Both the position numbers and the translations under genes were made by a program. The notes under the pieces were generated by a model that saw only the letters and a program-made list of their open reading frames with translations, was not told where the DNA came from and made no database searches. Source: Neobacillus pocheonensis (GTDB lineage Bacteria > Bacillota > Bacilli > Bacillales > Cytobacillaceae). Taken from it: 64,000 bases of DNA. Within the stretch, counting starts at the first letter, position 1. Every line of letters starts with the position of its first letter. Shown here piece after piece: positions 27,016-36,969 of the stretch. The stretch spans positions 706,501-770,500 of the forward strand of contig JAMQCR010000003.1 of the NCBI GenBank assembly GCA_023702235.1, in the 5' to 3' direction.

Positions 27016-27050
27016 GCATGTCCTCTTCATTGGAAGAGGACATGTTTTTT
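27016..27050 (+). terminator. Rho-independent terminator
   Basis: A perfect 11-bp stem, CATGTCCTCTT with AAGAGGACATG, then TTTTTT. A REP-like element begins on the next base. Confidence 0.9.
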
Positions 27051-27105
27051 CGGTGACAGGCACCGTTCGTGGACAAATTGGTTATTTGTCCGTGTGTGGC
27101 GGACA
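27051..27105 (+). repeat. REP-like element, copy 11
   Basis: Full-length copy directly abutting the terminator T run. The terminal arm reads GGCGGACA. Confidence 0.88.
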
Positions 27106-27254
27106 TAGGTTGGGAACTGGGCGATGTTTGTAAATTCCAATATTATAAGGCTAGCTTTGTAGTTTAATTGAACAATATAATAAAATGGTAAGATCCAATT
27201 TAACAAAAATTGATTAATAATGTTTTTTCATCATGAATTAAAGGTGGATGCTGA

Positions 27255-28533
27255 ATGGACCAACAAAAAATTTTCAATATATTAGAACAAGAATTGGTTG
27301 TTGCATTGGGGTGTACTAGCCGGTTGCAATCGCATTAGCTTCTGCAACGGCAAAAAAATATCTTAAAAGTCCTGTTGTCGAAATTCAAGTGAAAGTAAGT
27401 GGAAATATTTTAAAAAATGCTAAGGCTGTTGGGATTCCGGGTATGAATTCAACAGGAATCGATTTTGCAGCAGCAATTGGATTTGTGGCTGGAAATCCGG
27501 ATAAAAAGCTTGAGGTCCTTGTGGATTTAACGTCTGATGATGAAGTCCAAGCAATTCAATTGATTCAAACAGGAATAATAACGGTTTCAATTTCTGAAAC
27601 TACAAAAAAGCTTTATATTGAAATCATCGTAAAAGCGGAGAAGGACCTGGTAAAGGTAGTCATCGCAGATAATCATAGTAATATTACGCTTATTGAAGTA
27701 AATGGAAAGGCAATATTTCAAGGTGGATGCGAACATATCGGGATTTTATCTGATCAGGACTCACTTTCTGGACTTACTATTGCAGAAATCTTCGAATTCA
27801 TCACGACTGTTGATTCTGGCGCACTTCATCTGGTCAAAAAAAGCATTGAATTAAACAAAACAATCGGTTTAGAAGGATTATCCAATTCATATGGATTAAG
27901 TGTGGGGAAAACGATTAAGGAAAATGTTGAAAAAGGATTTTTGTCTGATGATTTGGCTACAAGGGCAATGTCCCTTGCCGCTGCAGGTTCTGATGCAAGA
28001 ATGGCCGGCTCCACACTCCCCGTAATGCCAACACCGGAAGCGGGAATCAAGGAATAGCTGTCACTTTACCTGTCGTGGCAGTTGCGGAAAAATTAAATGT
28101 TAAGCAGGATTTTATGATTCGTGCGGTAGCACTTAGTCACTTACTTACGATTCACATTAAATCGAAATTCGGCAGGCTGTCGGCTCTTTGTGGAGTAACT
28201 GCTGCGGGCATGGGAGCAAGCGGTGGGATTGCATTTCTATTAGGTGGAGGACTTACCGAAGTGGAAGCGGCGGTACAAAATACGATCGGAAATGTTACAG
28301 GCATGATCTGTGATGGTGCAAAGGCAGGCTGTGCTATGAAGGTGTCTACTTGTTCAAATGTTGCCGTCCAATCAGCGCTTTTAGCAATGAATAATAAAAA
28401 AATCCAATCCACGGATGGATTTATTCATAATAATGTTGAAAAAAGCATCGAAAGCTTCTGCAAGCTAGGCAATCAGGGCACACTGCAAACCGATCAATTG
28501 ATATTGGAACTGATGTTGGAGGAGAAGGTTTAA
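27255..28533 (+). CDS. CyuA/UPF0597-like L-cysteine desulfidase (serine dehydratase alpha fold; two frameshifts)
   Basis: An enzyme of about 426 residues in the UPF0597 family (YhaM/CyuA), related to the iron-sulfur alpha subunit of L-serine dehydratase. It is predicted to release sulfide and ammonia from L-cysteine. Marks are LGCTEPVAIALASA at the N-terminus, GIPGMNSTGIDFAAAIG, MANTGSGNQGIAVTLPVVA, and GMICDGAKAGCAMKVSTCSN with the cluster cysteines. Breaks near 27313 and 28023 each lack one G, the latter in GGCC. The ATG at 27255 follows AAGGTGG. The substrate assignment is by family. Confidence 0.82.
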
Positions 28534-28535
28534 TT

Positions 28536-28590
28536 TGGTGACAGGCACCGTTTGTGGACAAATTGGGAATTTGTCCGTGTATGGAGGACA
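28536..28590 (+). repeat. REP-like element, copy 12
   Basis: Full-length copy starting 2 bases after the CyuA-like stop codon. Confidence 0.88.
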
Positions 28591-28754
28591 TAGGTCTTCA
28601 GTTCAATAGAATAAAGCTGAAGCTATTAGTCGACATTCTAGAAAAAAACATGTCCTCTTACGAAGGCCATGTTTTTTTGGTTTAAAAGAAGCCCTACTAT
28701 CCAATTAATAATAAATAAAAATTTGGCCATTTTCATGGAAGGGATATTGGTAGT

Positions 28755-29215
28755 GTTACACTCCCACCGTGGAATTCCCGAGCGACAAGTGGACCATATC
28801 CATTACCTCTATGTTCTTCAACAGTTTCAATATCTATTTCAGCAAATTTATCATTGACAAAAATAGAGGTGCACTCCGCTACAACCTCATTCTGACTGAT
28901 TAAACAAAAACCAAATCCATTAGCGTAAAAGTTATCGAAATTACCTCAGAATTTTTCATAGTAGGATTCATTAAAGCATCTACTATTCTTTACTAATTTT
29001 TGATCAATCCTCTTTAGCGTTAATTCATCCTCAAGTGTTTTTTCGCAATTAAAATTATGATGATTGAATGAATAAGATAATCTATTTAATTTTGAAAAAA
29101 AATGACCACTTGAGAAGCCCATTACTTTTTCCCATGCTCTTGGTACAAACAATGTAAATCTTTCCTTATTGACCTGTGCCTTTTGGGCCATTTCATGAAA
29201 GAAGGGAGTTATCAC
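28755..29215 (-). pseudogene. GNAT acetyltransferase remnant
   Basis: The minus strand reads as a decayed GNAT-family acetyltransferase. An open stretch (28946-29215) starting MITPFFHEMAQKAQ runs into an in-frame TGA near 28945. It continues with the conserved core NGFGFCLISQNEVVAECTSI and IDIETVEEHRGNGYGPLVAREF, where RGNGYG is the acetyl-CoA loop. Beyond VAREF the C-terminal part is gone. One stop plus a missing end suggest a true pseudogene rather than only sequencing error. A degenerate hairpin lies at about 28646-28680. Confidence 0.6.
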
Positions 29216-29265
29216 TCTCCAACTGTAATGTGGGTATGATGTTCCATAAAATACAACCTGCTATC

Positions 29266-29979
29266 TTACAAATCATAGTTCACTACATACTGCTGCATTT
29301 CTGTTTTATAGTATCCTTCACTAAACTCAACTGCTTCTTCCTTTTCATCATAGGAATAACGCGATCTTTTTAATAATGACGTTCCTTTTTTTACATGTAA
29401 TTTATCCTCTACATGGGAAGGGGCGAGGGCAACACCAAATTCATCTCGAAATTTTTCTAAGGAAATTCCTTGCTCTTCAATAAAATCATAGAGGGAATGG
29501 AAATCTAACGCTAGAGGTTCAGTGCCTGCCACTCGCATTGTTAAATAATGCGAGTAATAGATATAGGGAACATCATCAAGGTAATAAAGCCTTTCGATTC
29601 GAAGACTTTTCTTGCCAAATAATCGAAATGGCTCTGTGCCTTCATCATTGTCTACTATTTCTGCATGTAATCTTTGCTTTTTAACTTTACGGCCCTCCTC
29701 CACCAGTACTTCCGTAAAACGTTTTCCTTTATAAAGTTTTGAGGCAACGGTATTTCGGATTACCTTCGTTCCTATACCACTCCTCGCTTCGAGAAATCCT
29801 TCTTGGACAAGTTCTTTGATCGCATTTCGGACCGTAATTTTGCTCACACTGAATTCATTTTCCAATTGTGGCTCTGAAGGAATATTCGTCCCAACTTGAT
29901 ACTCGCCATACAAAATCCGGTCCTTCAAAATATTTTTTACCTGCAAATATAAAGGTCCCTTTTTTCGAGATATGCTCAC
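29266..29979 (-). CDS. GntR/HutC-family regulator with UTRA domain (copy A)
   Basis: A 237-residue repressor. The N-terminal winged helix (about 8-75) has YLQVKNILKDRILYGEY, then IPSEPQLENEFSVSKITVRNAIKEL. The UTRA ligand domain (about 90-235) ends with YDEKEEAVEFSEGYYKTEMQQYVVNYDL. It is divergent from the amidohydrolase-dgaEF operon and faces a palindrome that is a likely operator. A second protein of nearly the same sequence pattern lies inside the operon at 34209-34931, so the locus has a paralogous regulator pair. The ligand is probably a pathway sugar acid or phosphate. Confidence 0.88.
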   Translation of the reverse strand: MSISRKKGPLYLQVKNILKDRILYGEYQVGTNIPSEPQLENEFSVSKITVRNAIKELVQEGFLEARSGIGTKVIRNTVASKLYKGKRFTEVLVEEGRKVKKQRLHAEIVDNDEGTEPFRLFGKKSLRIERLYYLDDVPYIYYSHYLTMRVAGTEPLALDFHSLYDFIEEQGISLEKFRDEFGVALAPSHVEDKLHVKKGTSLLKRSRYSYDEKEEAVEFSEGYYKTEMQQYVVNYDL

Positions 29980-30121
29980 TGTTTTATCTACTGCCTTTCA
30001 ATGGATATGGGTCACATGCACTAATTTTAACAGGAGAAGTAATTATAGGTCATTACCTATTTCCTTCTATTTTAAATAAGTGAGCAATTAACCATTAAAC
30101 CAAAACAAAAAATTATAACAT

Positions 30122-30162
30122 TATAACGTTATATTGACTGAAACAGAAATAAGTGCTAATCT
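30122..30162 (+). promoter_or_regulatory. promoter and GntR-type operator of the sugar-acid operon
   Basis: The perfect palindrome TATAACGTTATA (30122-30133) directly abuts a TTGACT -35 box (30134). A TAATCT -10-like box follows at 30157 after 17 bases. The dyad resembles GntR/HutC operators. It lies between the divergent regulator and the operon, so it could serve both. Confidence 0.6.
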
Positions 30163-30246
30163 ATTCTTGTTAAGAAAAACTTAAGAGCCAGATGTAAACG
30201 TGCTCAAGTACCCATTTTAAAAGTTTTACCAAAAAGGATGAGGGAT

Positions 30247-31350
30247 ATGACAGATCGTTTCGTATTACAGAACGTAAAAACGGTAGATGGAAATTCTGTA
30301 GATATCATAGTAGAAAATAGAAAAATTGTAGACGTTGTCCCTGCCGGAATGGGGGCAGGCGAGAAAATAGTCGACTATAAGCACAAAGTATTTGTTTCCA
30401 GTGGCTGGATTGATATGCATGTCCATGCCTTTCCAGAATTTGATCCATACGGGGATGATGTGGATGAGATTGGCTATAAAACAGGAGTAACCACGATTGT
30501 GGATGCGGGCAGTACCGGTGCCGATCGCTTGCCTGACCTGGTTAGCAGCTGTAAAAACTCGAAAACGAATGTGTTTGCTTTTTTAAATATTTCACGAATT
30601 GGACTGAAGCGAATCGATGAGTTAACCGATCTTTCTTGGCTGGATGAAGAGGTATTAAAAAAGGCCATTGCTGAACACAAGAATTTTATTGTGGGATTGA
30701 AAGCGAGGATTAGCAAAAGCGTGGTTGGCCCAAATGGAGTTGAACCGTTAAAAATCGCCCGGAAGTTTTCTCAGGATACCGATTTGCCGCTGATGGTTCA
30801 TATCGGCTCAGGACCGCCGGATATTAATGAAGTCCTTGATTTACTGAAGAGTAATGATATTATTACCCACTACTTAAACGGGAAAGCCAATAATTTATTT
30901 GATAAATACGGAAAACCACTCCCTAAGTTCCTGGATGCAATCGAACGAGGGGTTCATTTAGATGTTGGCCACGGAAATGCTAGCTTCTCTTTCGAAACGG
31001 CAGAGCAAGCGAAAAAGCATGAAATCCACTTTGATACGATTAGTACGGATATTTACCGGAAAAATCGCTTAAGCGGTCCCGTTTATAGTATGGCAAGTGT
31101 CTTAACTAAGTTTTTGTATTTAGGATATTCGCTAAAAGAGGTCATTGATGCCGTTACCGTTCATGCAGCAGAGTGGTTGAACAAGCCCGAGCTAGGAAGG
31201 ATCGCAGTAGGAGATATCGCGAACCTCACGTTATTCTCGGTTGAAGATGAAGTAATCTCGTTACTAGATTCAGAAGGGGAAGAGCGAGAAGCAGATCAAA
31301 GAATCATTGTAAAAGGAGTGGTAATGAATGGAGAATACATTGAATGCTAA
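30247..31350 (+). CDS. amidohydrolase/deacetylase metallohydrolase (EF_0837 type)
   Basis: A 367-residue amidohydrolase-superfamily protein of the kind found with dgaE and dgaF homologues (EF_0837/AHA_3915 group). The metal motif is H58-x-H60 in GWIDMHVHAFPEFDP. A candidate bridging lysine is in IVGLKARIS, further ligands are in LMVHIGSGP and LDVGHGNASF, and an aspartate is in DTISTDIY. The role inferred from context is removal of an acyl group or ring opening of the imported amino-sugar acid before deamination. The start at 30247 uses AAGGATG. The ATG at 30238 overlaps that site. Its end overlaps the dgaE start. Confidence 0.85.
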   Translation: MTDRFVLQNVKTVDGNSVDIIVENRKIVDVVPAGMGAGEKIVDYKHKVFVSSGWIDMHVHAFPEFDPYGDDVDEIGYKTGVTTIVDAGSTGADRLPDLVSSCKNSKTNVFAFLNISRIGLKRIDELTDLSWLDEEVLKKAIAEHKNFIVGLKARISKSVVGPNGVEPLKIARKFSQDTDLPLMVHIGSGPPDINEVLDLLKSNDIITHYLNGKANNLFDKYGKPLPKFLDAIERGVHLDVGHGNASFSFETAEQAKKHEIHFDTISTDIYRKNRLSGPVYSMASVLTKFLYLGYSLKEVIDAVTVHAAEWLNKPELGRIAVGDIANLTLFSVEDEVISLLDSEGEEREADQRIIVKGVVMNGEYIEC

Positions 31351-32436
31351 ATACGGTTTGAAGAGGGTCATTAATGCTAGTGGCCGGATGAGTATTTTAG
31401 GTGTTTCGGGCCAACAGACACCGTAATGGATGCGATGAAAATTGGCGGGCAAAATTACGTTGAAATTTCTGACTTAGTCGATAAAGCAGGTAATTATATT
31501 GCAGGATTGCTTCAATCGGAAGCAGCAGTCGTTGTCAACTCGGCATCAAGCGGAATTGCCCTTTCAGTAGCAGCGACTGTAACAGAAGGAAACCGCCGCA
31601 GAAGCGAGAGACTTCACCAGGAACCGATTCAAAAGAATGAAATCATTATGCTGAAAGGCCATAATGTCCAGTACGGGGCTCCGGTTGAAACGATGATTTT
31701 TCTCGGTGGCGGGAAACTTGTGGAAGTTGGCTATGCCAATGAAGGGAAAGCGGAGCATATTGCTGATGCCATTACTGAAAATACAGCAGCAATTTTATTC
31801 GTAAAATCCCATCATGCGGTTCAAAAAAATATGATATCAGTTGAAGAAGCCTGGGAAGTGGCGCAAGCGAATAACGTTCCCTTAATTGTTGATGCAGCTG
31901 CTGAAGAAGATTTGCAAAAATATGTACAAGTTTCCGATTTAGCGATTTATAGCGGATCCAAAGCGATTGAAGGTCCTACGTCGGGAATTGTCGCCGGGAA
32001 AGAAAAATATATCGGATGGTTGAAGGTGCAATTGCACTGTATCGGCAGAAGTATGAAGGTTGGCAAGGAAACAACCTTTGGTCTGCTTCAGGCATTGGAT
32101 AAGTATTTTGTCAAAACGGACAATAGTGAGCAAGAAAAAGCGAGCTTACAAGTGCTCAAATCGCTTGAATCAATTGATGGTGTAAAAGTAACGATTGTCC
32201 AGGATGAAGCGGGGCGTGCGATTTTTAGAGCCCGGATTCAGATTGACCCTGCTGTGACGAACACAACAGCGAAGGAAGTAAACGACAAACTAAAGAATGG
32301 CGAAATTGCGATTTATACCCGTGATTACGGAATCCGCCAGGGCTTTTTCGATCTTGATCCACGGCCATTGCAGGGAGATGACATTTACGTAATTGAAGCT
32401 CAATTAAAAGTAATTTTAGGGGGAAGCGAAGCATGA
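31328..32436 (+). CDS. dgaE: DgaE-like PLP-dependent D-glucosaminate-6-phosphate ammonia-lyase (one frameshift)
   Basis: A SelA-related fold-type I PLP enzyme of about 370 residues. The PLP lysine is in LAIYSGSKAIEGPTSG (near residue 212), and the aspartate that holds the pyridine nitrogen is in PLIVDAAAEEDL. The N-terminus LKRVINASGRMSILG is typical of the selA-related group. A missing C near 31412 (GGGCCC context) breaks the frame, and restoring it gives VSGPTDTVMDAMKIGGQNYVE. In Salmonella, DgaE converts D-glucosaminate-6-phosphate to 2-keto-3-deoxy-6-phosphogluconate and ammonia. The gene overlaps its neighbours by 23 and 4 bases. Confidence 0.85.
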
Positions 32437-33187
32437 CAAACATCGAAAAACGTTTTTATCACAACCGTGTCGCAATGAATGTTCTAGCAAATAGTATTGA
32501 AAATGCAGTCGAAGTGTTTGAAGCGGCGGAAGGACATGTATTAGTGGGGGTGCTTTCAAAGGATTATCCAACCGTTGAGGCGGCTGTTGCTGCGATGAAG
32601 GAATACGGGGCTGCGATCGATGAAGCGGTTTCGATTGGACTGGGTGCCGGTGATAATAAACGGCCGCCGTTGTAGCAGAAATCGCAAAATATTATCCGGG
32701 AAGCCATATCAATCAAGTGTTTCCTGCGGTAGGAGCGACTCGTGCCAATTTAGCTGAAAAGGATAGCTGGATTAATTCCCTTGTATCGCCAACAGGTAAA
32801 GTAGGTTATGTCAATATTTCTACTGGTCCTATAAGTGCTGCAGCCAGTGAAACAGCTATTGTTCCAATCAAAGCGGCAATAGCATTGGTTCGTGATATGG
32901 GCGGAAATGCCTTAAAATACTTCCCGATGAAAGGGCTAAAGCATGAAGAAGAATTTCGTGCTGTAGCTAAGGCTTGTGGTGAAGAAGGGTTTGCGTTAGA
33001 GCCTACCGGAGGTATTGATTTAGAAAATTTTGAAAAGATTTTAGAAATTGCCCTTGAAGCAAAAGTGCCTAAAATTATTCCTCACGTTTATTCTTCGATT
33101 ATTAATAAAGAGACTGGAAAAACAAATCCAGAAGATGTGAGGACATTATTAGCAATTACAAAAAATTTGGTTGAAAAATATGCCTAA
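32433..33187 (+). CDS. dgaF: DgaF-like 2-keto-3-deoxy-6-phosphogluconate aldolase (one frameshift)
   Basis: A class I aldolase-type TIM barrel of about 250 residues in the DgaF (EF_0839) family, which splits KDPG to pyruvate and glyceraldehyde-3-phosphate. Recognisable segments are FYHNRVAMNVLANSIENAVEVFEAAEGHVLVGVLS, INQVFPAVGATRANL, the Schiff-base lysine candidate in NALKYFPMKGLKHEEEF and the phosphate loop LEPTGGIDLENF. One missing base near 32662 (GGCCGCC context) interrupts the frame. The start overlaps dgaE by 4 bases and the end overlaps the kinase gene, which indicates one coupled operon. Confidence 0.87.
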
Positions 33188-34193
33188 AAGGATTGTGGCT
33201 TTCGGGGAAGTAATGATGCGTTTGCAGGTGCCGGGATATGAGTTGCTGACACAGGCTAACACATTACAATACTCTTTTTCAGGCACGGGAGTAAATGTTG
33301 CTTCTGCGATGACCAAGATTGGGTATGATGGGTTTTTAGTGACGAAACTACCCGATAACCCTTTAGGTGATGCGGCGATTGCGTTTTTACAAAAATTAGG
33401 AATTAATCGTGAATTCATTTCAAGAGGTGGCAAATATCTCGGGTTGTATTTTTTAGAAAATGGCTTTGGACAACGCGCAAGCCGTGTGACTTATACCAAT
33501 CGTCTGGAAAGCAGCTTTAATACAGCTCACGTATCTGATTATGATCTGGATTTGATTGCTAAAAAGGCAGATATCATTCACTTTTGTGGAATTACACTAT
33601 CGATGACGGATGATGTCCGTGAAAGTATGAAAGTCCTTGCTAAAAAGGTAAAAGAAAAAGGCGGATTAGTTTGTTTCGATTGTAATTACCGCCCTTCCTT
33701 ATGGGTGGGAGGATACAGCCAAGCAAAAGTACATTTTGAAGACATGCTGGCATTGGCGGATATCGTCATGATGAATGAAAAGGATGCGCTGTATATTTTA
33801 GGAATGGAGACAGCAGAAACCTCCAGGGGAGAACAGCTGAAAGACCTCATTCCTAAGGTGGCAAAAAGATTTAACATCCAAACGGTGGCGGGAACACATC
33901 GGGCAATTAACAGTGACAATACTCATTCACTACAGGGGTACATTTTTAAAGATGGCGAGTTTCGCTTCTCGGAAAATATTTCTTTTTCCGTATATGATCG
34001 AATCGGTGCTGGGGATGCTTATACTAGCGGGATCTTGCATGGTGAGCTGGCGGGATTTTCACCGGAGAAAACGGTCGGGTTTGCAGCCGCAGCGGGAATG
34101 CTGGCTTGTACGATTGTAGGGGATACCCCGATGTCAACGGAAGCTGAGATTTTAACAGCCATGGCCGGCACTATTGAAGATATTAAGCGATAA
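33180..34193 (+). CDS. kdgK: 2-keto-3-deoxygluconate kinase, PfkB family
   Basis: A ribokinase-fold sugar kinase of 337 residues, predicted to phosphorylate 2-keto-3-deoxygluconate or a related sugar acid at O6 with ATP. It has the N-terminal substrate block VAFGEVMMRL, TGVNVASAMTKIGYDG, KLPDNPLGDAA and the C-terminal PfkB signature DRIGAGDAYTSG containing the catalytic aspartate. The ATG at 33180 overlaps the end of dgaF. A TTG at 33171 is the alternative start. A kinase in a locus with a GntP permease rather than a PTS implies that the substrate enters unphosphorylated. Confidence 0.88.
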   Translation: MPKRIVAFGEVMMRLQVPGYELLTQANTLQYSFSGTGVNVASAMTKIGYDGFLVTKLPDNPLGDAAIAFLQKLGINREFISRGGKYLGLYFLENGFGQRASRVTYTNRLESSFNTAHVSDYDLDLIAKKADIIHFCGITLSMTDDVRESMKVLAKKVKEKGGLVCFDCNYRPSLWVGGYSQAKVHFEDMLALADIVMMNEKDALYILGMETAETSRGEQLKDLIPKVAKRFNIQTVAGTHRAINSDNTHSLQGYIFKDGEFRFSENISFSVYDRIGAGDAYTSGILHGELAGFSPEKTVGFAAAAGMLACTIVGDTPMSTEAEILTAMAGTIEDIKR

Positions 34194-34208
34194 AGGCAGG
34201 GATAGGGA

Positions 34209-34931
34209 ATGAATGTGAACCAAAAAAAGGGGCCATTGTATTTACAAATAAAAGAAATTTTGAAGGATCGTATTTTACATGGCGTTTATCCGATTCACAC
34301 AAACATTCCCTCTGAGCCTCAGCTGGAAGAAGAATTTAATGTGAGTAAAATTACGATCCGTAATGCGATTAAAGAGCTGGCTCAAGACGGCTATATTGAA
34401 AAGAAAAGCGGTAAAGGTACAAAGGTCATTGCAAATGTTTCGAATGCGAGACTTTCAAAAGGAAAACGCTTTACAGAAATTTTAGTCGAGGAAGGCCACC
34501 ACATTACCAAAAAGGTGCTGAGTATTAAGAAGGCTGAATTGCCAATTGACTCTGAACTCTATTCTTTATTTGGAGAGAATTGTGTTCAAATTGAGCGAAT
34601 TTACCTTTTAGAAAATGAACCTTATATTCACTTTACACATTATATTTTGCTAGACATAAGTGAAGAGGAGTTAGAAGAGGTTCATCTCGGTTCCTTGTAC
34701 CGCTTTTTAGAAGAAAATAATATTCGGCTCGAATCCTTTCGGGATGAGTTTGCGGTAGCAGTTGCTCCTCATCATGTTTGTGAAATATTAAATCTAGAAA
34801 AAGACATAGCCGTATTAAAAAGAATTCGCCGTTCCAGTGATGAAGAGGGGAATGTATTGGAATATAGTGTAGGGTATTACAATACTGGGAAACAAAACTA
34901 TATTGTGACCTATAACGATTCCATACAATAA
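34209..34931 (+). CDS. GntR/HutC-family regulator with UTRA domain (copy B)
   Basis: A 240-residue repressor. The winged helix KGPLYLQIKEILKDRILHGVYPIHTN, then IPSEPQLEEEFNVSKITIRNAIKEL, is almost superimposable on the regulator at 29266-29979. The UTRA domain ends YSVGYYNTGKQNYIVTYNDSIQ. It is transcribed inside the operon between the kinase and the permease, so it would be autoregulated. The two copies have diverged mostly in the ligand domain. They may recognise the same operator with different inducers. Confidence 0.88.
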   Translation: MNVNQKKGPLYLQIKEILKDRILHGVYPIHTNIPSEPQLEEEFNVSKITIRNAIKELAQDGYIEKKSGKGTKVIANVSNARLSKGKRFTEILVEEGHHITKKVLSIKKAELPIDSELYSLFGENCVQIERIYLLENEPYIHFTHYILLDISEEELEEVHLGSLYRFLEENNIRLESFRDEFAVAVAPHHVCEILNLEKDIAVLKRIRRSSDEEGNVLEYSVGYYNTGKQNYIVTYNDSIQ

Positions 34932-34982
34932 TCCTATTTTTTGTCTACAATGTAAGCGATTTCTAAGGAGAGGGTGGGGAAA

Positions 34983-36307
34983 ATGAATTTCTATTTATTG
35001 GGAGTCACAGTAATTGCTATTGTCATTGTTATTTTAGGAGTATCATGGTGGAAATGGCACGCGTTTATCAGTTTAACAGTCGCTAGTTTGTTTTTAGCTA
35101 TTTTTGCTGGAGTACCGATGGACAAAATCGTCAGTGCCTATGAAACAGGAGTGGGCGCTGTCCTCGGACATCTTATAGGGATCTTAGCTTTGGGAACGAT
35201 TTTAGGTAAAATGATGTCTGACTCAGGAGCGGGCATGCAAGTTGCCGACTTCTTTATCAAAAAGTTCGGTGTGAAGAAACTGCCATGGGCGATGCTTCTT
35301 TCCGGCTTCATCATAGGACTTCCCGTGTTTTTTGAGGTTGGTCTAGTCATCTTGCTTCCATTAGTTATTTCTATTCGTAAATCTACTAAACTAAATATCT
35401 TGTTAATTGGGATTCCGGTGTTGGCGGATTATCGATTGTCCATGGATTAGTTCCTCCGCATCCTGGTGCAATGACAGCAATTGGCATTTATAATGCAAAC
35501 TTGGGACGTGTACTGCTATACTCCTTAATCATTGCTTTTCCAACGGCCATTATTGCCGGACCTATTTTTGCAAAATGGGTTCACAAACGGGTGATTCCTG
35601 TTGGCGAACCTGAACTTATCCGAGTGGTGACTAAGTCAAGCGGGTTACCAGGAACAGGAATTTCATTTTTCATCATCTTACTACCTGTTTTATTAATGTT
35701 ACTAACACTAATTGCACCATATATCTCTTTACCAGGTTTTCTTGAAAAGTTTTTATTGTTCATTGGCAGCCCGGTTATCGCTCTATTAATCGCTTGTTTT
35801 GCCGCCTATTTCTTCTTAGGCTACCGCCAAGGAATGGACAAAACGTTGATTAAAAAATTAACAGATGAATGCTTACTGCCATTGGCTTCTATCATCCTTA
35901 TCATTGGTGCTGGTGGCGGATTTAAACAGATTTTGATTGCAAGCGGTGTGGGTAATGCCATTGCCCATATGTCTGAGCAAATGTCGTTATCACCAATTGT
36001 TCTTGCCTTCCTAGTAGCAGGCTTAATCCGAATCGCGACTGGTTCCGCCACCGTTGCATTAACAACCGCAGCTGGCATTGTTTCTCCAGTTGTTGCCCAT
36101 ATGAGTGGAGTTAACTTAGAATTACTGGTTATTGCTACAGGAGCTGGTTCTCTAATGTTCTCACATGTAAATGACGCTGGTTTCTGGTTAGTAAAAGAAT
36201 ATTTAGGATTAACGGTAAAAGAAACGTTCAAAACATGGACAGTTATGGAAACGCTCCTTTCGTTTGTGGCGTTTGGGTTGACTTTGATTTTGAATGCGTT
36301 TGTTTAA
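34983..36307 (+). CDS. GntP-family gluconate/sugar-acid permease (one frameshift)
   Basis: A proton-coupled permease of about 441 residues with 12 or more helices. GntP marks include LIGILALGTILGKMMSDSGAGMQVADFF, GFIIGLPVFFEVGLVILLPL, the pore motif GLVPPHPGAM, and FLVAGLIRIATGSATVALTTAAGI near the end. A missing G near 35424 gives the false end VLADYRLSMD. Restoring it reads GLSIVHGLVPPHPG. The ATG at 34983 follows AAGGAGAGGG. It closes the sugar-acid operon and is followed by a terminator. The substrate is presumably the acid processed by DgaE/DgaF and the kinase. Confidence 0.88.
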
Positions 36308-36308
36308 C

Positions 36309-36330
36309 AGGTGCCAGGCGCCATCCAGGA
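36309..36330 (+). repeat. possible decayed REP-like 5' hairpin
   Basis: AGGTGCCAGGCGCCATCC right after the GntP stop resembles the first arm of the element with changed bases. Similar decay is seen at 56162. Confidence 0.4.
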
Positions 36331-36349
36331 TATTCCTAGTGACAGATAC

Positions 36350-36385
36350 AAAAAGTACCTTCCTCATATGAGAAAGGTACTTTTC
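36350..36385 (+). terminator. terminator of the sugar-acid operon
   Basis: A perfect stem, AAAAGTACCTT with AAGGTACTTTT, around a 12-base loop. It can also work on the minus strand. Confidence 0.85.
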
Positions 36386-36473
36386 CAGTTTATTCTCACT
36401 TTAATTTATTTATTTTATTTCGTTCCAATTTACCTTCAGTTCCATATGCTTTACGTATAAGGGGTGAAATGTA

Positions 36474-36767
36474 GTGAAAACCAGCCAATTTGATATCAAT
36501 ACGCTTAAGCATATTAGTAATAGACTGGATTATATTTACTCTATTGCTAAAAGTAATTACAATGACAACCCTGACTTAATGGATACTATTGAAAATTTAG
36601 CCCTAGTAGCGAACATGTTTACAAAAAGTAAAATTCATGAATTAAACAATCAGGTAGAAACAACCAGTCCGCAGGGATACATTTTATCTAAACTGTCAAA
36701 CCCATACTCTAGAATGAAGGAATATGAAAAGAAAAAAGAGGAAGAATTTCCACCTTGGGAGCTCTAG
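36474..36767 (+). CDS. hypothetical helical protein
   Basis: A 97-residue soluble protein, mainly helical in its first 60 residues (DINTLKHISNRLDYIYSIAKSNY) and charged at the end (RMKEYEKKKEEEFPPWEL). I do not recognise a family. GTG at 36474 lies 9 bases from AAGGGG. It is followed after 7 bases by a REP-like element. Confidence 0.6.
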   Translation: MKTSQFDINTLKHISNRLDYIYSIAKSNYNDNPDLMDTIENLALVANMFTKSKIHELNNQVETTSPQGYILSKLSNPYSRMKEYEKKKEEEFPPWEL

Positions 36768-36774
36768 GGCAATA

Positions 36775-36830
36775 CGGTGACAGGCACCCTTCGTGGACAG
36801 AATTCACTAATTGTCCGTATGTAGTGGACA
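36775..36830 (+). repeat. REP-like element, copy 14
   Basis: Full-length copy 7 bases after the hypothetical-protein stop. The first hairpin has CACCC instead of CACCG. Confidence 0.85.
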
Positions 36831-36833
36831 GTT

Positions 36834-36864
36834 TCCCGATTACCAACTGGTAACCGGGCTTTTT
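36834..36864 (+). terminator. terminator immediately after REP-like copy 14
   Basis: CCCGATTACC pairs with GGTAACCGGG (one mismatch) and is followed by CTTTTT. Confidence 0.75.
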
Positions 36865-36969
36865 GGAGTTTACTGAAATTTTACAAACACTTAAAGTGGA
36901 TTACATATTGATAATTCTATAATTAGAATAGCGATTCGACAGATTTCAACAGAATTAAAAGGTGGTACT

